15,518 nt of DNA from an uncultured Blautia sp. (GCA_937900135.1 CALCDJ010000001.1:1-15518); one strand, 5' to 3'. Numbered from the stretch's first letter, positions 5,667 to 13,376 are shown. A program made the numbers and translations. Notes: generated by a model from the sequence alone, not told the origin.

Positions 5667-7199
5667 ATGAAATGGAGAAAATGGCTGGGTGCCTGGATTT
5701 GTGTGAGTTGCTGTTTGGGGCTGATTGGCTGTCAGCCTACGCCAACGGAAAATGCAGTTGTCAGTAAGGGGAAAGGATTGAATCTGGAGGTCATCTCAGA
5801 ACCAATGGGTGAAGGAGAAATTCGTGAAACGGATATACCGGAACACTGGCAGACAAAGGAATTAAAGAATAAAGATCGAATGCTATTCCAGGTGGATCTG
5901 GAACTGGAAAAAACAGATATTCAGAATCTGCCTGTCATGGAAATGAAAAATAAAAGATTATCCGAAGATGAATTGAAAAAACTGGTGAACTATTTTGCCG
6001 GCGAAGAAGAATGCTATCAACCTCAGCCCTATACGAAAGAGACATACGAGCATGTAATTTCCAGAATTGAAAAGAAAGAGGGCTTTTATGCGGCCTTTTA
6101 TTATTGGATGGATCAGAGAAAAATAAAAGCAAGCGCGGAAATGGGAAAGGAATCTGCTCCGGAAAAGGAAGCAGCACCGGAAAAAGCAGAACTGAAATTT
6201 CAAAAACGGTTTGTAGATGAGGCTTACGAAAAGACCATCAAAAATAATATTACAGAAATTGATGATCTTTATGAAAATCGGGAGAAAGAAATCTGGTTTG
6301 AGGCAGATGTGGGAGAGAACAGAGAGGCTCATATCCAGGCAGAAACCTATGAGAAAGAAGCGGGGAACAGCAGCTCTTTTTCCTGGATGGAGGGAGGCGA
6401 GATTATATCCCCATTAGATCTGGAAAGCAGGAGAATGTTTTTTGAATATCAGAAGGAGAATGCTTTTACAGATCAGGTGCTGGATAAACTGAGTCAATTT
6501 GAAAGTCAATTTGAAAATCAGAGTTTTGAGGCTTCTGACGGAGAAATACAGGCAAAGAAGGTATTGGAGGATCTGGAAATCAAAGGTATGAGCGTAGAAA
6601 CGCAAGAACCGATTCTATGGTTCTCTAAGGAAAGTTACCCGAAAGGAGAGGTAATGATTGGAGAAACGTATGATTTATACTGGCTGGTAAATCCGGAAGA
6701 GGCAGAGTATGGGTATCGCTATACGTATTCCAGAGCGATCGGTGGATTGCATGAACTGGAAGGAGACAGTGCCGTTGTGGAGCAGACAGAAGAAATGTAT
6801 GCGCCGCCGTTTCCTGTCGAGACTATTTCCGTTACAGTAACAGAAAGTGGAGTGAAGGAATTTACATGGACAGGGATGTCAGAGCAAGTTCAGATCATCG
6901 CAGAAAATACAAAATTACTTCCGTTTTCCAGGATAGAAGAGCGGTTAAAAGAACAGATTCTTTACTGGTATTCCAGCCAGACGCAGTCACAGCCTGAGAA
7001 TGACACGACACAGTTCAAGTATGAAGTTCGAGAAGCGGAATTGGGGTACACCTATATTACTGCATATGGCAATCCAGATCATGCGTGGTTAGTACCGGCA
7101 TGGAGATTTCTGGTTGTGGAAGGACAAGAAGAAGCGTCCTTGCAGTTTCTGCCATTTACCATTGAGGCATTGGAGGGACGTACGATTGTGGGGGCTTAG
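5667..7199 (+). CDS. Large lipoprotein of an ABC-transport/two-component module (DUF6034-like)
   Basis: The product has 510 residues. Residues 1-22 are a lipoprotein signal (MKWRKWLGAWICVSCCLGLIGC) with lipobox LIGC and lipidated C22, so it should be anchored on the outer face of the cytoplasmic membrane. The mature part is acidic and hydrophilic, with a Glu/Lys/Ala-rich stretch around residues 155-180 (EKEAAPEKAELKF) and a C-terminal beta-rich half (YTYSRAIGGLHEL, then LVPAWRFLVVEGQ near the end). It resembles what I recall as the DUF6034 lipoproteins of gut clostridia; I could not verify this. A perfect 12-bp tandem repeat (6492-6515) encodes SQFESQFE. It precedes two permeases and an ATPase with short gaps (14 bp to the next gene), so it is probably the extracytoplasmic partner or sensor of that transporter. 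Confidence 0.75.
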   Translation: MKWRKWLGAWICVSCCLGLIGCQPTPTENAVVSKGKGLNLEVISEPMGEGEIRETDIPEHWQTKELKNKDRMLFQVDLELEKTDIQNLPVMEMKNKRLSEDELKKLVNYFAGEEECYQPQPYTKETYEHVISRIEKKEGFYAAFYYWMDQRKIKASAEMGKESAPEKEAAPEKAELKFQKRFVDEAYEKTIKNNITEIDDLYENREKEIWFEADVGENREAHIQAETYEKEAGNSSSFSWMEGGEIISPLDLESRRMFFEYQKENAFTDQVLDKLSQFESQFENQSFEASDGEIQAKKVLEDLEIKGMSVETQEPILWFSKESYPKGEVMIGETYDLYWLVNPEEAEYGYRYTYSRAIGGLHELEGDSAVVEQTEEMYAPPFPVETISVTVTESGVKEFTWTGMSEQVQIIAENTKLLPFSRIEERLKEQILYWYSSQTQSQPENDTTQFKYEVREAELGYTYITAYGNPDHAWLVPAWRFLVVEGQEEASLQFLPFTIEALEGRTIVGA

Positions 7200-7213
7200 A
7201 AGAGAGGTGTTCC

Positions 7214-7960
7214 ATGGATAATATAAAGAGAATATTTAAAAATCCGTCTTTTGGGGCGGGAATTGTAGTTCTTACGATTGTATTTTTATCGTGTGGACAG
7301 ATTTATATGGATACGTTGTTAAGGGCTGGATATTCAGCAGAGGGGACTCCCTGGATTGAAATGTTCCGGTATGCAGTGGAACATGAAAGAAGCTTGCTGT
7401 TTATCCCAATCTGTGTGCCATTGGCTGCAGGCGGTAATGCAGAGGCAGAGCTGAAAAGCCGATATGCTGTTTTTTCATGCAGCAGGGTTGGGAGAAGGGC
7501 ATATTATATGGAAAAAATAACAGAAGTCCTTCTGTCTGGGGGATTGATGGTATGTATTTCAGAGCTTGTTGGACTGGCGCTCTTTTATTTGCGATGTTCT
7601 GGTCTTTCCATTGCGATAGACAGGGCAGGATCTTTTACCGGGTCAAAAATCGTTTTGTTTCTATTGGGCGTATTGATTCGTGGGTTTTTAAACGGTGGCT
7701 TTTGGGCCTTGATGGGGAGTTTGTTTTCTGTTTTGTCAAAAAGCATTTATCTGGCATACGCAGTTCCCTTTGTCTTGTATTATGTGCTTACCATGTTTCA
7801 GGCGCGGTTCTATCAGGAACTATATTTTTTGAGTCCCAGATATTGGGCGGCTCCTGTAATGTATGACAATGTTTTTTGCATTCTGATCCTATTGCTGTTA
7901 GAGCTGGTATGTGGATTTGTTTTTGCGGCAGTTATGAAAAGGAGGCTTGGACATGGGTGA
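7214..7960 (+). CDS. ABC-2-type membrane protein (permease 1)
   Basis: The protein has 248 residues and about six predicted membrane segments, near residues 12-32, 60-75, 104-126, 144-165, 172-193 and 219-240. Between segments 2 and 3 is the basic stretch SRYAVFSCSRVGRRAYY. Arg-rich connections of this kind are common in ABC-2 permeases of the bacteriocin-immunity and lipoprotein-associated type, where they may contact the ATPase. AGAGAGGTG precedes the ATG, 14 bp after the lipoprotein stop. Its last eight bases overlap the next gene. No solute-binding or channel motif is seen. With the second membrane protein and the single ATPase it would make one export or defence transporter; the substrate is unknown. 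Confidence 0.7.
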   Translation: MDNIKRIFKNPSFGAGIVVLTIVFLSCGQIYMDTLLRAGYSAEGTPWIEMFRYAVEHERSLLFIPICVPLAAGGNAEAELKSRYAVFSCSRVGRRAYYMEKITEVLLSGGLMVCISELVGLALFYLRCSGLSIAIDRAGSFTGSKIVLFLLGVLIRGFLNGGFWALMGSLFSVLSKSIYLAYAVPFVLYYVLTMFQARFYQELYFLSPRYWAAPVMYDNVFCILILLLLELVCGFVFAAVMKRRLGHG

Positions 7961-8846
7961 GCTTTTACAGATTTTTCGGTTTGCAGGACAAAATTTTATA
8001 AAGTGGAGACGAAATCCTCGTATTTTTATCACTTTTTTGCTGGCATTTGTACTGGGCTTGATGCTGTCAGATGAAATTCTCTTTTATGCACAGAAATATG
8101 AAGTGAGCATACAAATATTGGAACCGTTTATCTGGACGTATGGGGATCAGACATCGGTGATGTTGTCCTCGTTACTGCTTTTGTTGTTATTTGCAGACAT
8201 GCCTTTTGTGGATCAGGAGACGCCGTATCAGCTGATCCGTACAAGACGGAGCACCTGGCTTGCAGGACAGGTGGTATATGTAATTACTGCAACGATTCTA
8301 TACCAGCTGTTTCTGCTTACTGTTCAAATGATATTTGCATCTCCTATGGCCTTTGTTGGAAATGTATGGAGTAAAACGGCAGCAATGTTGGGATATGGAG
8401 GCGCGTCAAAAGAGACAATTCCTGTGTCTATAAAGATTATGGAAAGTGTTTTGCCATATGAGTGTGTGCTTTGGGTGTTTCTGTTGATGCTATGTTATTT
8501 GCTGTTTTTGTCATGTGTGATGCTGTGCTTTAATCTTATAATGGGAAATGCGATGGGGGTACTCGGAGCATTTGCAGTAAATCTGTACGGTATTTTTTTA
8601 AATCCTGCCTTGTTTCAAAAGATGATGCATCTGACAGAAGGTCAATTATATCGGGCGAATGTTTTGTGCGGATGGATTTCACCTTTGAATCACGCCACTT
8701 TTTCCATGCATAATTTCGGATATGATTATCTTCCAAAGGTTGGGGTCAGTATTGGACTGTTTGTTGGAATCATAGTTATATTACTTGTGATATCCAAAAG
8801 AAAAATGAGAACCTATAATTTTACATTTATTCAGACGGACGAGTGA
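7953..8846 (+). CDS. ABC-2-type membrane protein (permease 2)
   Basis: The start is set at ATG 7953, because GGAGG (7941-7945) lies 7 bases before it; an in-frame TTG at 7947 is too close to that site. The product has 297 residues and about six membrane segments, roughly at 23-40, 68-82, 103-127, 170-190, 195-212 and 260-282. After segment 2 comes DQETPYQLIRTRRSTWLAGQ, which matches in place and character the Arg-rich loop of permease 1, so the two are probably distant relatives forming a heterodimer. The 8-bp overlap with permease 1 and the 10-bp gap to the ATPase gene indicate tight co-expression. No close family is recognised. Confidence 0.72.
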   Translation: MGELLQIFRFAGQNFIKWRRNPRIFITFLLAFVLGLMLSDEILFYAQKYEVSIQILEPFIWTYGDQTSVMLSSLLLLLLFADMPFVDQETPYQLIRTRRSTWLAGQVVYVITATILYQLFLLTVQMIFASPMAFVGNVWSKTAAMLGYGGASKETIPVSIKIMESVLPYECVLWVFLLMLCYLLFLSCVMLCFNLIMGNAMGVLGAFAVNLYGIFLNPALFQKMMHLTEGQLYRANVLCGWISPLNHATFSMHNFGYDYLPKVGVSIGLFVGIIVILLVISKRKMRTYNFTFIQTDE

Positions 8847-8856
8847 GGGATGTGAA

Positions 8857-9498
8857 ATGGAAATAGCAGTAAAAATTGTGGAATTATCAAAGTCATTCCG
8901 GGAACAGCAGGTATTAAAGGAAATTACGCATTCTTTTGAAAGGGGAAAAATTCACGGAATCATTGGGTTTAACGGATCTGGAAAAACAGTAATGCTGAAA
9001 TGTATCTGCGGATTTCTCTGCCCTGACCGCGGATATGTGCAGGTACAGGGAAAAAGAATCGGAACGGATACAGATTTTCCGGAATCAACGGGAATGATCA
9101 TTGAAAACCCTGGATTTCTGCCGCAGTTAAGCGGATATGCAAATCTGAAAAGGCTGGCAGATTTACAGAAGAAGATTGGAAAAGAGAAAGTGAGGGAAGC
9201 CATGGAACGTGTAGGGTTGGAGACTTTTTCCAAAAAAAAGGTCAGCCAGTATTCCCTTGGTATGCGGGAACGGTTAGGGATTGCACAGGCAATCATGGAA
9301 GATCCGGAATTGCTGATCCTGGATGAACCCTTTAATGGACTGGATAAACGAGGGGTGGCAGAGGTATGTGAATTATTTAAAATACTTCGCAGCCGTGGGA
9401 AGACGATTCTGTTAGCCGCACATAATCTGCCGAATATGGAAGAACTCTGTGATACGGTTTGTGAAATGGATGCAGGAAACTTAACACAGGTGAAATAG
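8857..9498 (+). CDS. ABC transporter ATP-binding protein
   Basis: The protein has 213 residues, a complete but compact nucleotide-binding domain. Walker A is GFNGSGKT (residues 37-44), the signature is SLGMR (133-137) in place of LSGGQ, Walker B is LLILDEP with D156 and E157, the D-loop GLD follows, and the switch histidine is H189. The SLGMRERLGIA form of the signature is typical of exporters linked to ABC-2 permeases (antibiotic, bacteriocin and lipoprotein-associated systems). It is shorter than usual (~230-300) because nothing follows the switch region except about 20 residues. It would power the two membrane proteins encoded just upstream. No terminator follows before the regulator genes. 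Confidence 0.93.
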   Translation: MEIAVKIVELSKSFREQQVLKEITHSFERGKIHGIIGFNGSGKTVMLKCICGFLCPDRGYVQVQGKRIGTDTDFPESTGMIIENPGFLPQLSGYANLKRLADLQKKIGKEKVREAMERVGLETFSKKKVSQYSLGMRERLGIAQAIMEDPELLILDEPFNGLDKRGVAEVCELFKILRSRGKTILLAAHNLPNMEELCDTVCEMDAGNLTQVK

Positions 9499-9504
9499 TT
9501 TTCA

Positions 9505-9534
9505 TTAGGATGTTGGACGTGTCAATGGTATAAT
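9505..9534 (+). promoter_or_regulatory. Extended -10 promoter for the two-component genes
   Basis: TGGTATAAT (9526-9534) is a perfect -10 with the TGn extension, which can work with a weak -35. The best -35 is TTAGGA (9505-9510), 18 bp upstream. It lies 64 bp before the response regulator ATG, so the regulator pair can be expressed apart from the transporter. Confidence 0.65.
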
Positions 9535-9597
9535 GGTTTTAGTTGCAGAAAATGGATCGTATGAGTTCCTAAACTTAATGAAAAGAAAGGCTGAAAG

Positions 9598-10317
9598 ATG
9601 ATAAGTATTGCAGTATGTGAGGATGAAGTGTTTCTTGGCAGCCAGATGGAGATGCTTTTGTACAGATTTGCAGAAGAAAGCGGTGTTTCGATCGAGACGG
9701 AGGTGTTTGTATCAGCAGAGCAATGTCTCAGATATATAAAAGAAGAAAAAAATATTGATCTTTTGTTTTTGGATATTGAATTAGGGAAAATGAGTGGGAT
9801 TGAACTTGCGTCAGTAATCCGGAACGAATTACACAATGACGATATGCAGATTGTGTATGTGTCGTCAAAAAAGTCTTATGCGATGGAATTGTTTGAGAGC
9901 CATCCGCTGAATTTTCTTGTAAAGCCATTGGATGAGGAAAAGTTTTTGCGGATTTTTCAGAAGGCAGTTTCATTGATCGACCATAGTGAAAAGATTTTTT
10001 GCTATAAAAAAGGACATGCACAACACAAGATTTTTCTTTCGGAAATTCTTTATTTTGAAGCAAATAATCGTGAAATTACCATACATATGTGTGATGAGAA
10101 AGAGGTTTTTTACGGCGCTTTGAAAAATATTTATCAGGAACTGGAAGGGAAAGGGTTCTTCTTTTGTCACAAAGCTTTTTTGGTACAATATGATAAGGTA
10201 AAAGTATTTGAAACAAACCAATTAAAAATGCAAAATGGCGATGTGCTTCCCATCAGCCAGGGAAAACGGAGAATGGTAAAAGAAATCCAGCTAAAAAGAG
10301 AGGCGAGGTATTTATAA
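9598..10317 (+). CDS. LytTR-family response regulator (AgrA-like)
   Basis: The product has 239 residues in two domains. Residues 1-120 are a receiver with the acidic pocket CEDE (7-10), phosphorylation site D59 in LLFLDIELGKMSGIEL, and conserved K109 in NFLVKPL. Residues 135-235 form a LytTR DNA-binding domain: KIFLSEILYFEANNREITIH, then FFFCHKAFLVQYDKVK, and VLPISQGKRRMVKE at the end. Proteins of this type bind pairs of 9-bp direct repeats and activate peptide, toxin or immunity genes. AAGAAAGG precedes the ATG. The sensor kinase starts one base after its stop. Its likely target is the transporter module upstream; I could not find a convincing LytTR repeat pair there. Confidence 0.93.
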   Translation: MISIAVCEDEVFLGSQMEMLLYRFAEESGVSIETEVFVSAEQCLRYIKEEKNIDLLFLDIELGKMSGIELASVIRNELHNDDMQIVYVSSKKSYAMELFESHPLNFLVKPLDEEKFLRIFQKAVSLIDHSEKIFCYKKGHAQHKIFLSEILYFEANNREITIHMCDEKEVFYGALKNIYQELEGKGFFFCHKAFLVQYDKVKVFETNQLKMQNGDVLPISQGKRRMVKEIQLKREARYL

Positions 10318-10318
10318 T

Positions 10319-11674
10319 ATGAAAATAAGTATATATATATGGATTTTTCTGCTGATAAATATAGAAAAAACATATTTGATCTCTCGTTATTTTCGTTTTC
10401 TGTATGAAAATCCATCGAAAAAGAAAACAGCTACAGAGGTTGCATTATATTTATGTTATTTTGTAATTGTTTCTGGCGCCGCTTTTGTGAAGAATCCGTC
10501 TCCGCTTATCATCTATGGGAGCCTCTCCTATTTTACAACGGATATTCATGCAATAGAAACCACGACAGTGTTTATGAGTATTATAGAGCTCGTAGGGATC
10601 ATTAGCATTTCTTTTTATTATGGTAAAGATGTTAAGAAAAACATTCTGACAGGAACAGGGATATTTCTGCTGTTTCATGTTGCTGAAAAACTTGCTTCCT
10701 ATGTGATTGAGAAATTAGATGGAATGTACCGGATGGATATGGAAACTGCAGGTATCTGCCTGAAACTTGTTTCTATAATTCTGATCTGTACAGTCAGTTA
10801 TTTGTATTTTGGCATGAAAACGTTGAATAACGGTATAAAAAGATCGCTGTTATGGTGTGGATTTGTATGGAGTGTGCCATTATTCCTTTGTTGTGTTTTT
10901 GTGTGGTATACCTGGTATATCTCCATCTGGCGAACCTTTTTTGTCAGATCTAAGTGGATGATTATATGGGAAATCGTATGCTTCCTGATTTTTTATATTT
11001 GCGATTATTTTAACAGGACAAGAGAAGATGCGTATAAAAGACTTTTGTTGGAAAAAGAAAAACTATATTATGAAAATCAGTTCAAAAATATGGAGCAATC
11101 TACCATGGCCTGGAAAAAACTAAGGCATGACTTTAAAAATCATATGATTGTTTTGAGGGGAATTGTGGATGGAGGAAATCAGAAAGAAGCCATAGATTAT
11201 TTGAATCGCTTATTAAATACGCAAGAGACAGAAAAAAAAGAAATAGATACAGGAAATTTATCTATAGACAGTATTATTAATTATAAACTTCTGGAAGCAG
11301 AACAACGCTCTGTTGCCTTTCATTTGGATTTACAGATTCCGGAAGGACTGCAGATATCCTCTTATGTGCTGACAGTTGTACTGGGAAATGTGATTGATAA
11401 TGCAATTACTGCCGCAGAAAAAACTAGCCAGAAAGAGGTTTACCTGGTTTTGCGATATACAAAAGGAAGACTGATACTTGTGGTACGCAATTCTTATGTG
11501 GGTGAATTACAGAAGGGAGAGTCAGGATTGCCTCTTACCAGTAAAGAGACAAAGGGAGAACATGGAATAGGACTTCGCAACGTTCAGGAAATCATTGAAA
11601 AAAATGGCGGGATTATGGAGATCCAGACAGAAGACCATGAATTTGTCGTATCCATTCTTTTGCAAATTGCGTAA
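10319..11674 (+). CDS. GHKL-type sensor histidine kinase (AgrC-like)
   Basis: The protein has 451 residues. The first ~235 hold six or so membrane segments in place of a large extracellular domain, as in peptide-sensing AgrC/BlpH/ComD kinases. A coiled segment (EKLYYENQFKNMEQ) leads to the phospho-acceptor motif KKLRHDFKNHM with H270. The GHKL ATPase domain follows, with the N-box LGNVIDNAITAAEK (N357, N361) and the G-box EHGIGLRNVQEIIEKNGG. The gene starts one base after the response regulator stop, so they form one signalling pair. No agrB or agrD-like signal gene is present, so the ligand is external or produced elsewhere; sensing a peptide or lantibiotic is an inference from the family. 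No terminator is seen before the CIRCE element 26 bp after its stop. Confidence 0.92.
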   Translation: MKISIYIWIFLLINIEKTYLISRYFRFLYENPSKKKTATEVALYLCYFVIVSGAAFVKNPSPLIIYGSLSYFTTDIHAIETTTVFMSIIELVGIISISFYYGKDVKKNILTGTGIFLLFHVAEKLASYVIEKLDGMYRMDMETAGICLKLVSIILICTVSYLYFGMKTLNNGIKRSLLWCGFVWSVPLFLCCVFVWYTWYISIWRTFFVRSKWMIIWEIVCFLIFYICDYFNRTREDAYKRLLLEKEKLYYENQFKNMEQSTMAWKKLRHDFKNHMIVLRGIVDGGNQKEAIDYLNRLLNTQETEKKEIDTGNLSIDSIINYKLLEAEQRSVAFHLDLQIPEGLQISSYVLTVVLGNVIDNAITAAEKTSQKEVYLVLRYTKGRLILVVRNSYVGELQKGESGLPLTSKETKGEHGIGLRNVQEIIEKNGGIMEIQTEDHEFVVSILLQIA

Positions 11675-11699
11675 AGAACACAGAAAGTTCACAAAAATG

Positions 11700-11726
11700 T
11701 TAGCACTCACTATTGACGAGTGCTAA
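11700..11726 (+). promoter_or_regulatory. CIRCE operator (HrcA-binding site)
   Basis: TTAGCACTC (11700-11708) and GAGTGCTAA (11718-11726) form a perfect 9-bp inverted repeat with the canonical 9-bp spacer. It matches the CIRCE consensus exactly. HrcA represses from this site and is released on heat or protein-folding stress. The right half overlaps the last base of the -35 box, and the spacer contains the rest of that box. Confidence 0.97.
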
Positions 11727-11741
11727 CAAAAGTGGTATAAC
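11713..11741 (+). promoter_or_regulatory. hsp20-dnaJ promoter
   Basis: TTGACG (11713-11718) and TATAAC (11736-11741) are 17 bp apart. The -35 lies inside the CIRCE element, so HrcA binding would block RNA polymerase directly. The leader before the hsp20 ATG is about 26 bases. Confidence 0.9.
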
Positions 11742-11774
11742 ATAGTCAGAACAAAGGAAAAGGAGTGGTGACAC

Positions 11775-12215
11775 ATGTTAATGCCAAGTATTTTTGGAGA
11801 AAACTTATTAGATGATCTTTTTGGATTTGATTACCCGGTGAAAACACCACAGAGAGAAAATGTAAGTGATATGATGAAGACCGATGTAAGAGAATATGAG
11901 CATGGATATGAACTTGATATCAGTCTTCCCGGATATAAAAAAGAAGCGATTCAGGCGGAACTGAAGGATGGTTATCTGATTATTCAAGCTAGAACTTCTA
12001 GAAATAAAGAAGAACAGAATGGAAGAAACGGAAAGTATATCAGAAGAGAAAGATATACTGGCTCCTGCAGCAGAAGCTTTTACGTAGGAGAAGACATTCT
12101 TCGGGAAGATATTAAGGCGAAATATGAAAACGGTGTGCTGAAGCTTGCAATCCCGAAAAAAGAGCCTAAGAAACCGGAACCTGAAGAAAAGAAATTTATT
12201 GTAATTGAGGGTTAA
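11775..12215 (+). CDS. hsp20: Hsp20 small heat-shock protein
   Basis: The protein has 146 residues, normal for bacterial small heat-shock proteins. The N-terminal arm MLMPSIFGENLLDDLFGFDY is short and hydrophobic. The alpha-crystallin domain spans about residues 35-125, with DVREYEHGYELDISLPGY, IRRERYTGSCSRSFYV and the signature AKYENGVLKLAIPKK. The tail is Lys/Glu/Pro-rich, and the I-P-K of LAIPKK ends the domain. Such proteins hold unfolding proteins without ATP as large oligomers. AAAAGGAGTGG precedes the ATG. Control by HrcA through the CIRCE site is strongly supported by the sequence. It is followed by a hairpin terminator and then a J-protein gene. Confidence 0.95.
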   Translation: MLMPSIFGENLLDDLFGFDYPVKTPQRENVSDMMKTDVREYEHGYELDISLPGYKKEAIQAELKDGYLIIQARTSRNKEEQNGRNGKYIRRERYTGSCSRSFYVGEDILREDIKAKYENGVLKLAIPKKEPKKPEPEEKKFIVIEG

Positions 12216-12233
12216 GGCACCTCTTCATATTAT

Positions 12234-12280
12234 GGGACTGCATGCTTCACAAGGAATATGTGGGGCTGCAGTCCCTTTTC
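12234..12280 (+). terminator. Terminator or attenuator between hsp20 and dnaJ
   Basis: GGGACTGCA (12234-12242) pairs with TGCAGTCCC (12267-12275), and inside it GCTTCACA (12244-12251) pairs with TGTGGGGC (12259-12266) with two G-U wobbles. Together they make a 17-bp stem broken by one bulged T, followed by TTTTCTATT. It should stop part of the hsp20 transcripts and so give more Hsp20 than J-protein. Confidence 0.8.
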
Positions 12281-12327
12281 TATTGAAATACAAATCAAAT
12301 ATACGTAAGACTTGGTGTGTGATTCTG

Positions 12328-12343
12328 GTCAGCATAAGCTGAC
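12328..12343 (+). promoter_or_regulatory. Small perfect hairpin just before the dnaJ ribosome-binding site
   Basis: GTCAGC-ATAA-GCTGAC is a perfect 6-bp stem with a 4-base loop, ending 9 bases before the AAGGTGG that serves dnaJ. No T-run follows. It may stabilise the processed 5' end or tune translation; no clear pairing with the ribosome-binding site was seen. Confidence 0.4.
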
Positions 12344-12367
12344 AAGGTGATAAAGGTGGGTGATGAT

Positions 12368-13324
12368 ATGGCAAAACGTGATTACTATGAAGTTCTTGGG
12401 ATCGCAAAAGGAGCAGACAGTGCAGCAATCAAAAAGGCATACCGGAAGCTGGCAAAGAAGTATCATCCGGATACCAATGCAGGAAATCCGTCTGCAAATG
12501 AAAGATTCAAAGAAGTGACAGAAGCCTATGAGGTTCTCAGTGATGAGAAAAAGAGAAAGCTTTATGACCAGTTTGGTCATAGGGCTTTTGATGGCAGTAT
12601 GGGACCAGATCCGGAAAACTTCTATAAAAATTCTGGATTTGGAAATGGTGGCTTCCGGGGAACATATACGGGAAATGGAGGAAATTACCAGGAATTTCAC
12701 TTTGAAGGCGGGGATATGGATGATATCTTTCGGGAATTTTTTGGCAATGGGGCATTTTCCGGCAGACGTTCCGGCTTTTCCGGAGAGAGTTTCCGGACAA
12801 AAGGTGCGGATGCAACTGCAAAATTAGAAATCGAATTTGAAGAGGCTGTTTTTGGGTGTGATAAAGTGATTACCTATCAAAGAGAAAACGGACAGAGGCA
12901 GTCTTTGAAGGTGCATATTCCTGCTGGAATTGATACAGGAAAAAAGATTCGTCTCCAGGGAAAAGGCGGAGAGGGAGCCGGAGGTGGAACAGCCGGAGAT
13001 CTTTATCTGGAGGTTACGGTGAAAGAGAAGAAAGGGTATGAACGGAAGGGAAACGACATTTATACCACGGTTCAGATTCCTTTTACTACAGCGGTATTTG
13101 GAGGAGAAGCCATTATTCCAACTCTGTATGGAAATGTGAGCTGCCGGATTAAAGAGGGTACTCAATCAGGAACAAAGATCCGACTGAGAGGAAAGGGGGT
13201 AACCGTGATGAATCATCCTTCTGAAAAAGGGGATGAGTATGCAGTGGTAGAAATTCAGGTACCCAGATATCTGAAGCCTGAAGCAAGGGAGAAGTTAAAA
13301 GAATATGAAAAACTGGCAGGATGA
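12368..13324 (+). CDS. Class B J-domain co-chaperone (DnaJ/CbpA-like, no zinc finger)
   Basis: The start is ATG 12368, 8 bases after AAGGTGG; an in-frame GTG at 12347 is too far upstream. The product has 318 residues. Residues 1-68 are a J domain (RDYYEVLGIAKGAD) with the HPD motif at 33-35, which stimulates DnaK ATPase. A Gly/Phe-rich linker follows (GFGNGGFRGTYTGNGG, then FGNGAFSG). Two beta-barrel substrate-binding domains come next, starting near DATAKLEIEFEEAVFG, with HIPAGIDTGKKIRLQGKG and the related KEGTQSGTKIRLRGKG. The four CxxCxGxG zinc modules of true DnaJ are absent, so it is the CbpA type. Its place behind hsp20 under CIRCE suggests that it hands Hsp20-held proteins to DnaK. Confidence 0.94.
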   Translation: MAKRDYYEVLGIAKGADSAAIKKAYRKLAKKYHPDTNAGNPSANERFKEVTEAYEVLSDEKKRKLYDQFGHRAFDGSMGPDPENFYKNSGFGNGGFRGTYTGNGGNYQEFHFEGGDMDDIFREFFGNGAFSGRRSGFSGESFRTKGADATAKLEIEFEEAVFGCDKVITYQRENGQRQSLKVHIPAGIDTGKKIRLQGKGGEGAGGGTAGDLYLEVTVKEKKGYERKGNDIYTTVQIPFTTAVFGGEAIIPTLYGNVSCRIKEGTQSGTKIRLRGKGVTVMNHPSEKGDEYAVVEIQVPRYLKPEAREKLKEYEKLAG

Positions 13325-13340
13325 GATGAGTATTTGCGAA

Positions 13341-13376
13341 AAAAGCATGGGATTGCTGTAAAAATCCCATGCTTTT
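13341..13376. terminator. Bidirectional terminator between dnaJ and the minus-strand MATE gene
   Basis: GCATGGGATT (13345-13354) pairs perfectly with AATCCCATGC (13363-13372). The stem is flanked by AAAAAA on the left and TTTTTT on the right, so a T-run follows it in either direction. It lies between the two convergent stop codons. Confidence 0.92.

Noticed and set aside
7477..7866. Overlapping + strand frame of 129 codons inside permease 1
   Set aside because: Its composition is that of a shifted membrane-protein frame and it has no start signal; the permease frame fits the neighbours' spacing.
9513..9534. TTGGAC as the -35 box of the response regulator promoter
   Set aside because: It lies only 10 bp from the TATAAT box, far too close; the extended -10 with the poor TTAGGA is more plausible.
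9534..9598. LytTR-type direct repeats (AGTTGC and AGTTCC) before the response regulator gene
   Set aside because: They match the consensus poorly, are 23 bp apart and lie downstream of the promoter.
12283..12311. Separate dnaJ promoter (TTGAAA with TAAGAC 17 bp downstream)
   Set aside because: The -10 matches consensus at too few positions to call; read-through past the hsp20 terminator is enough to explain expression.
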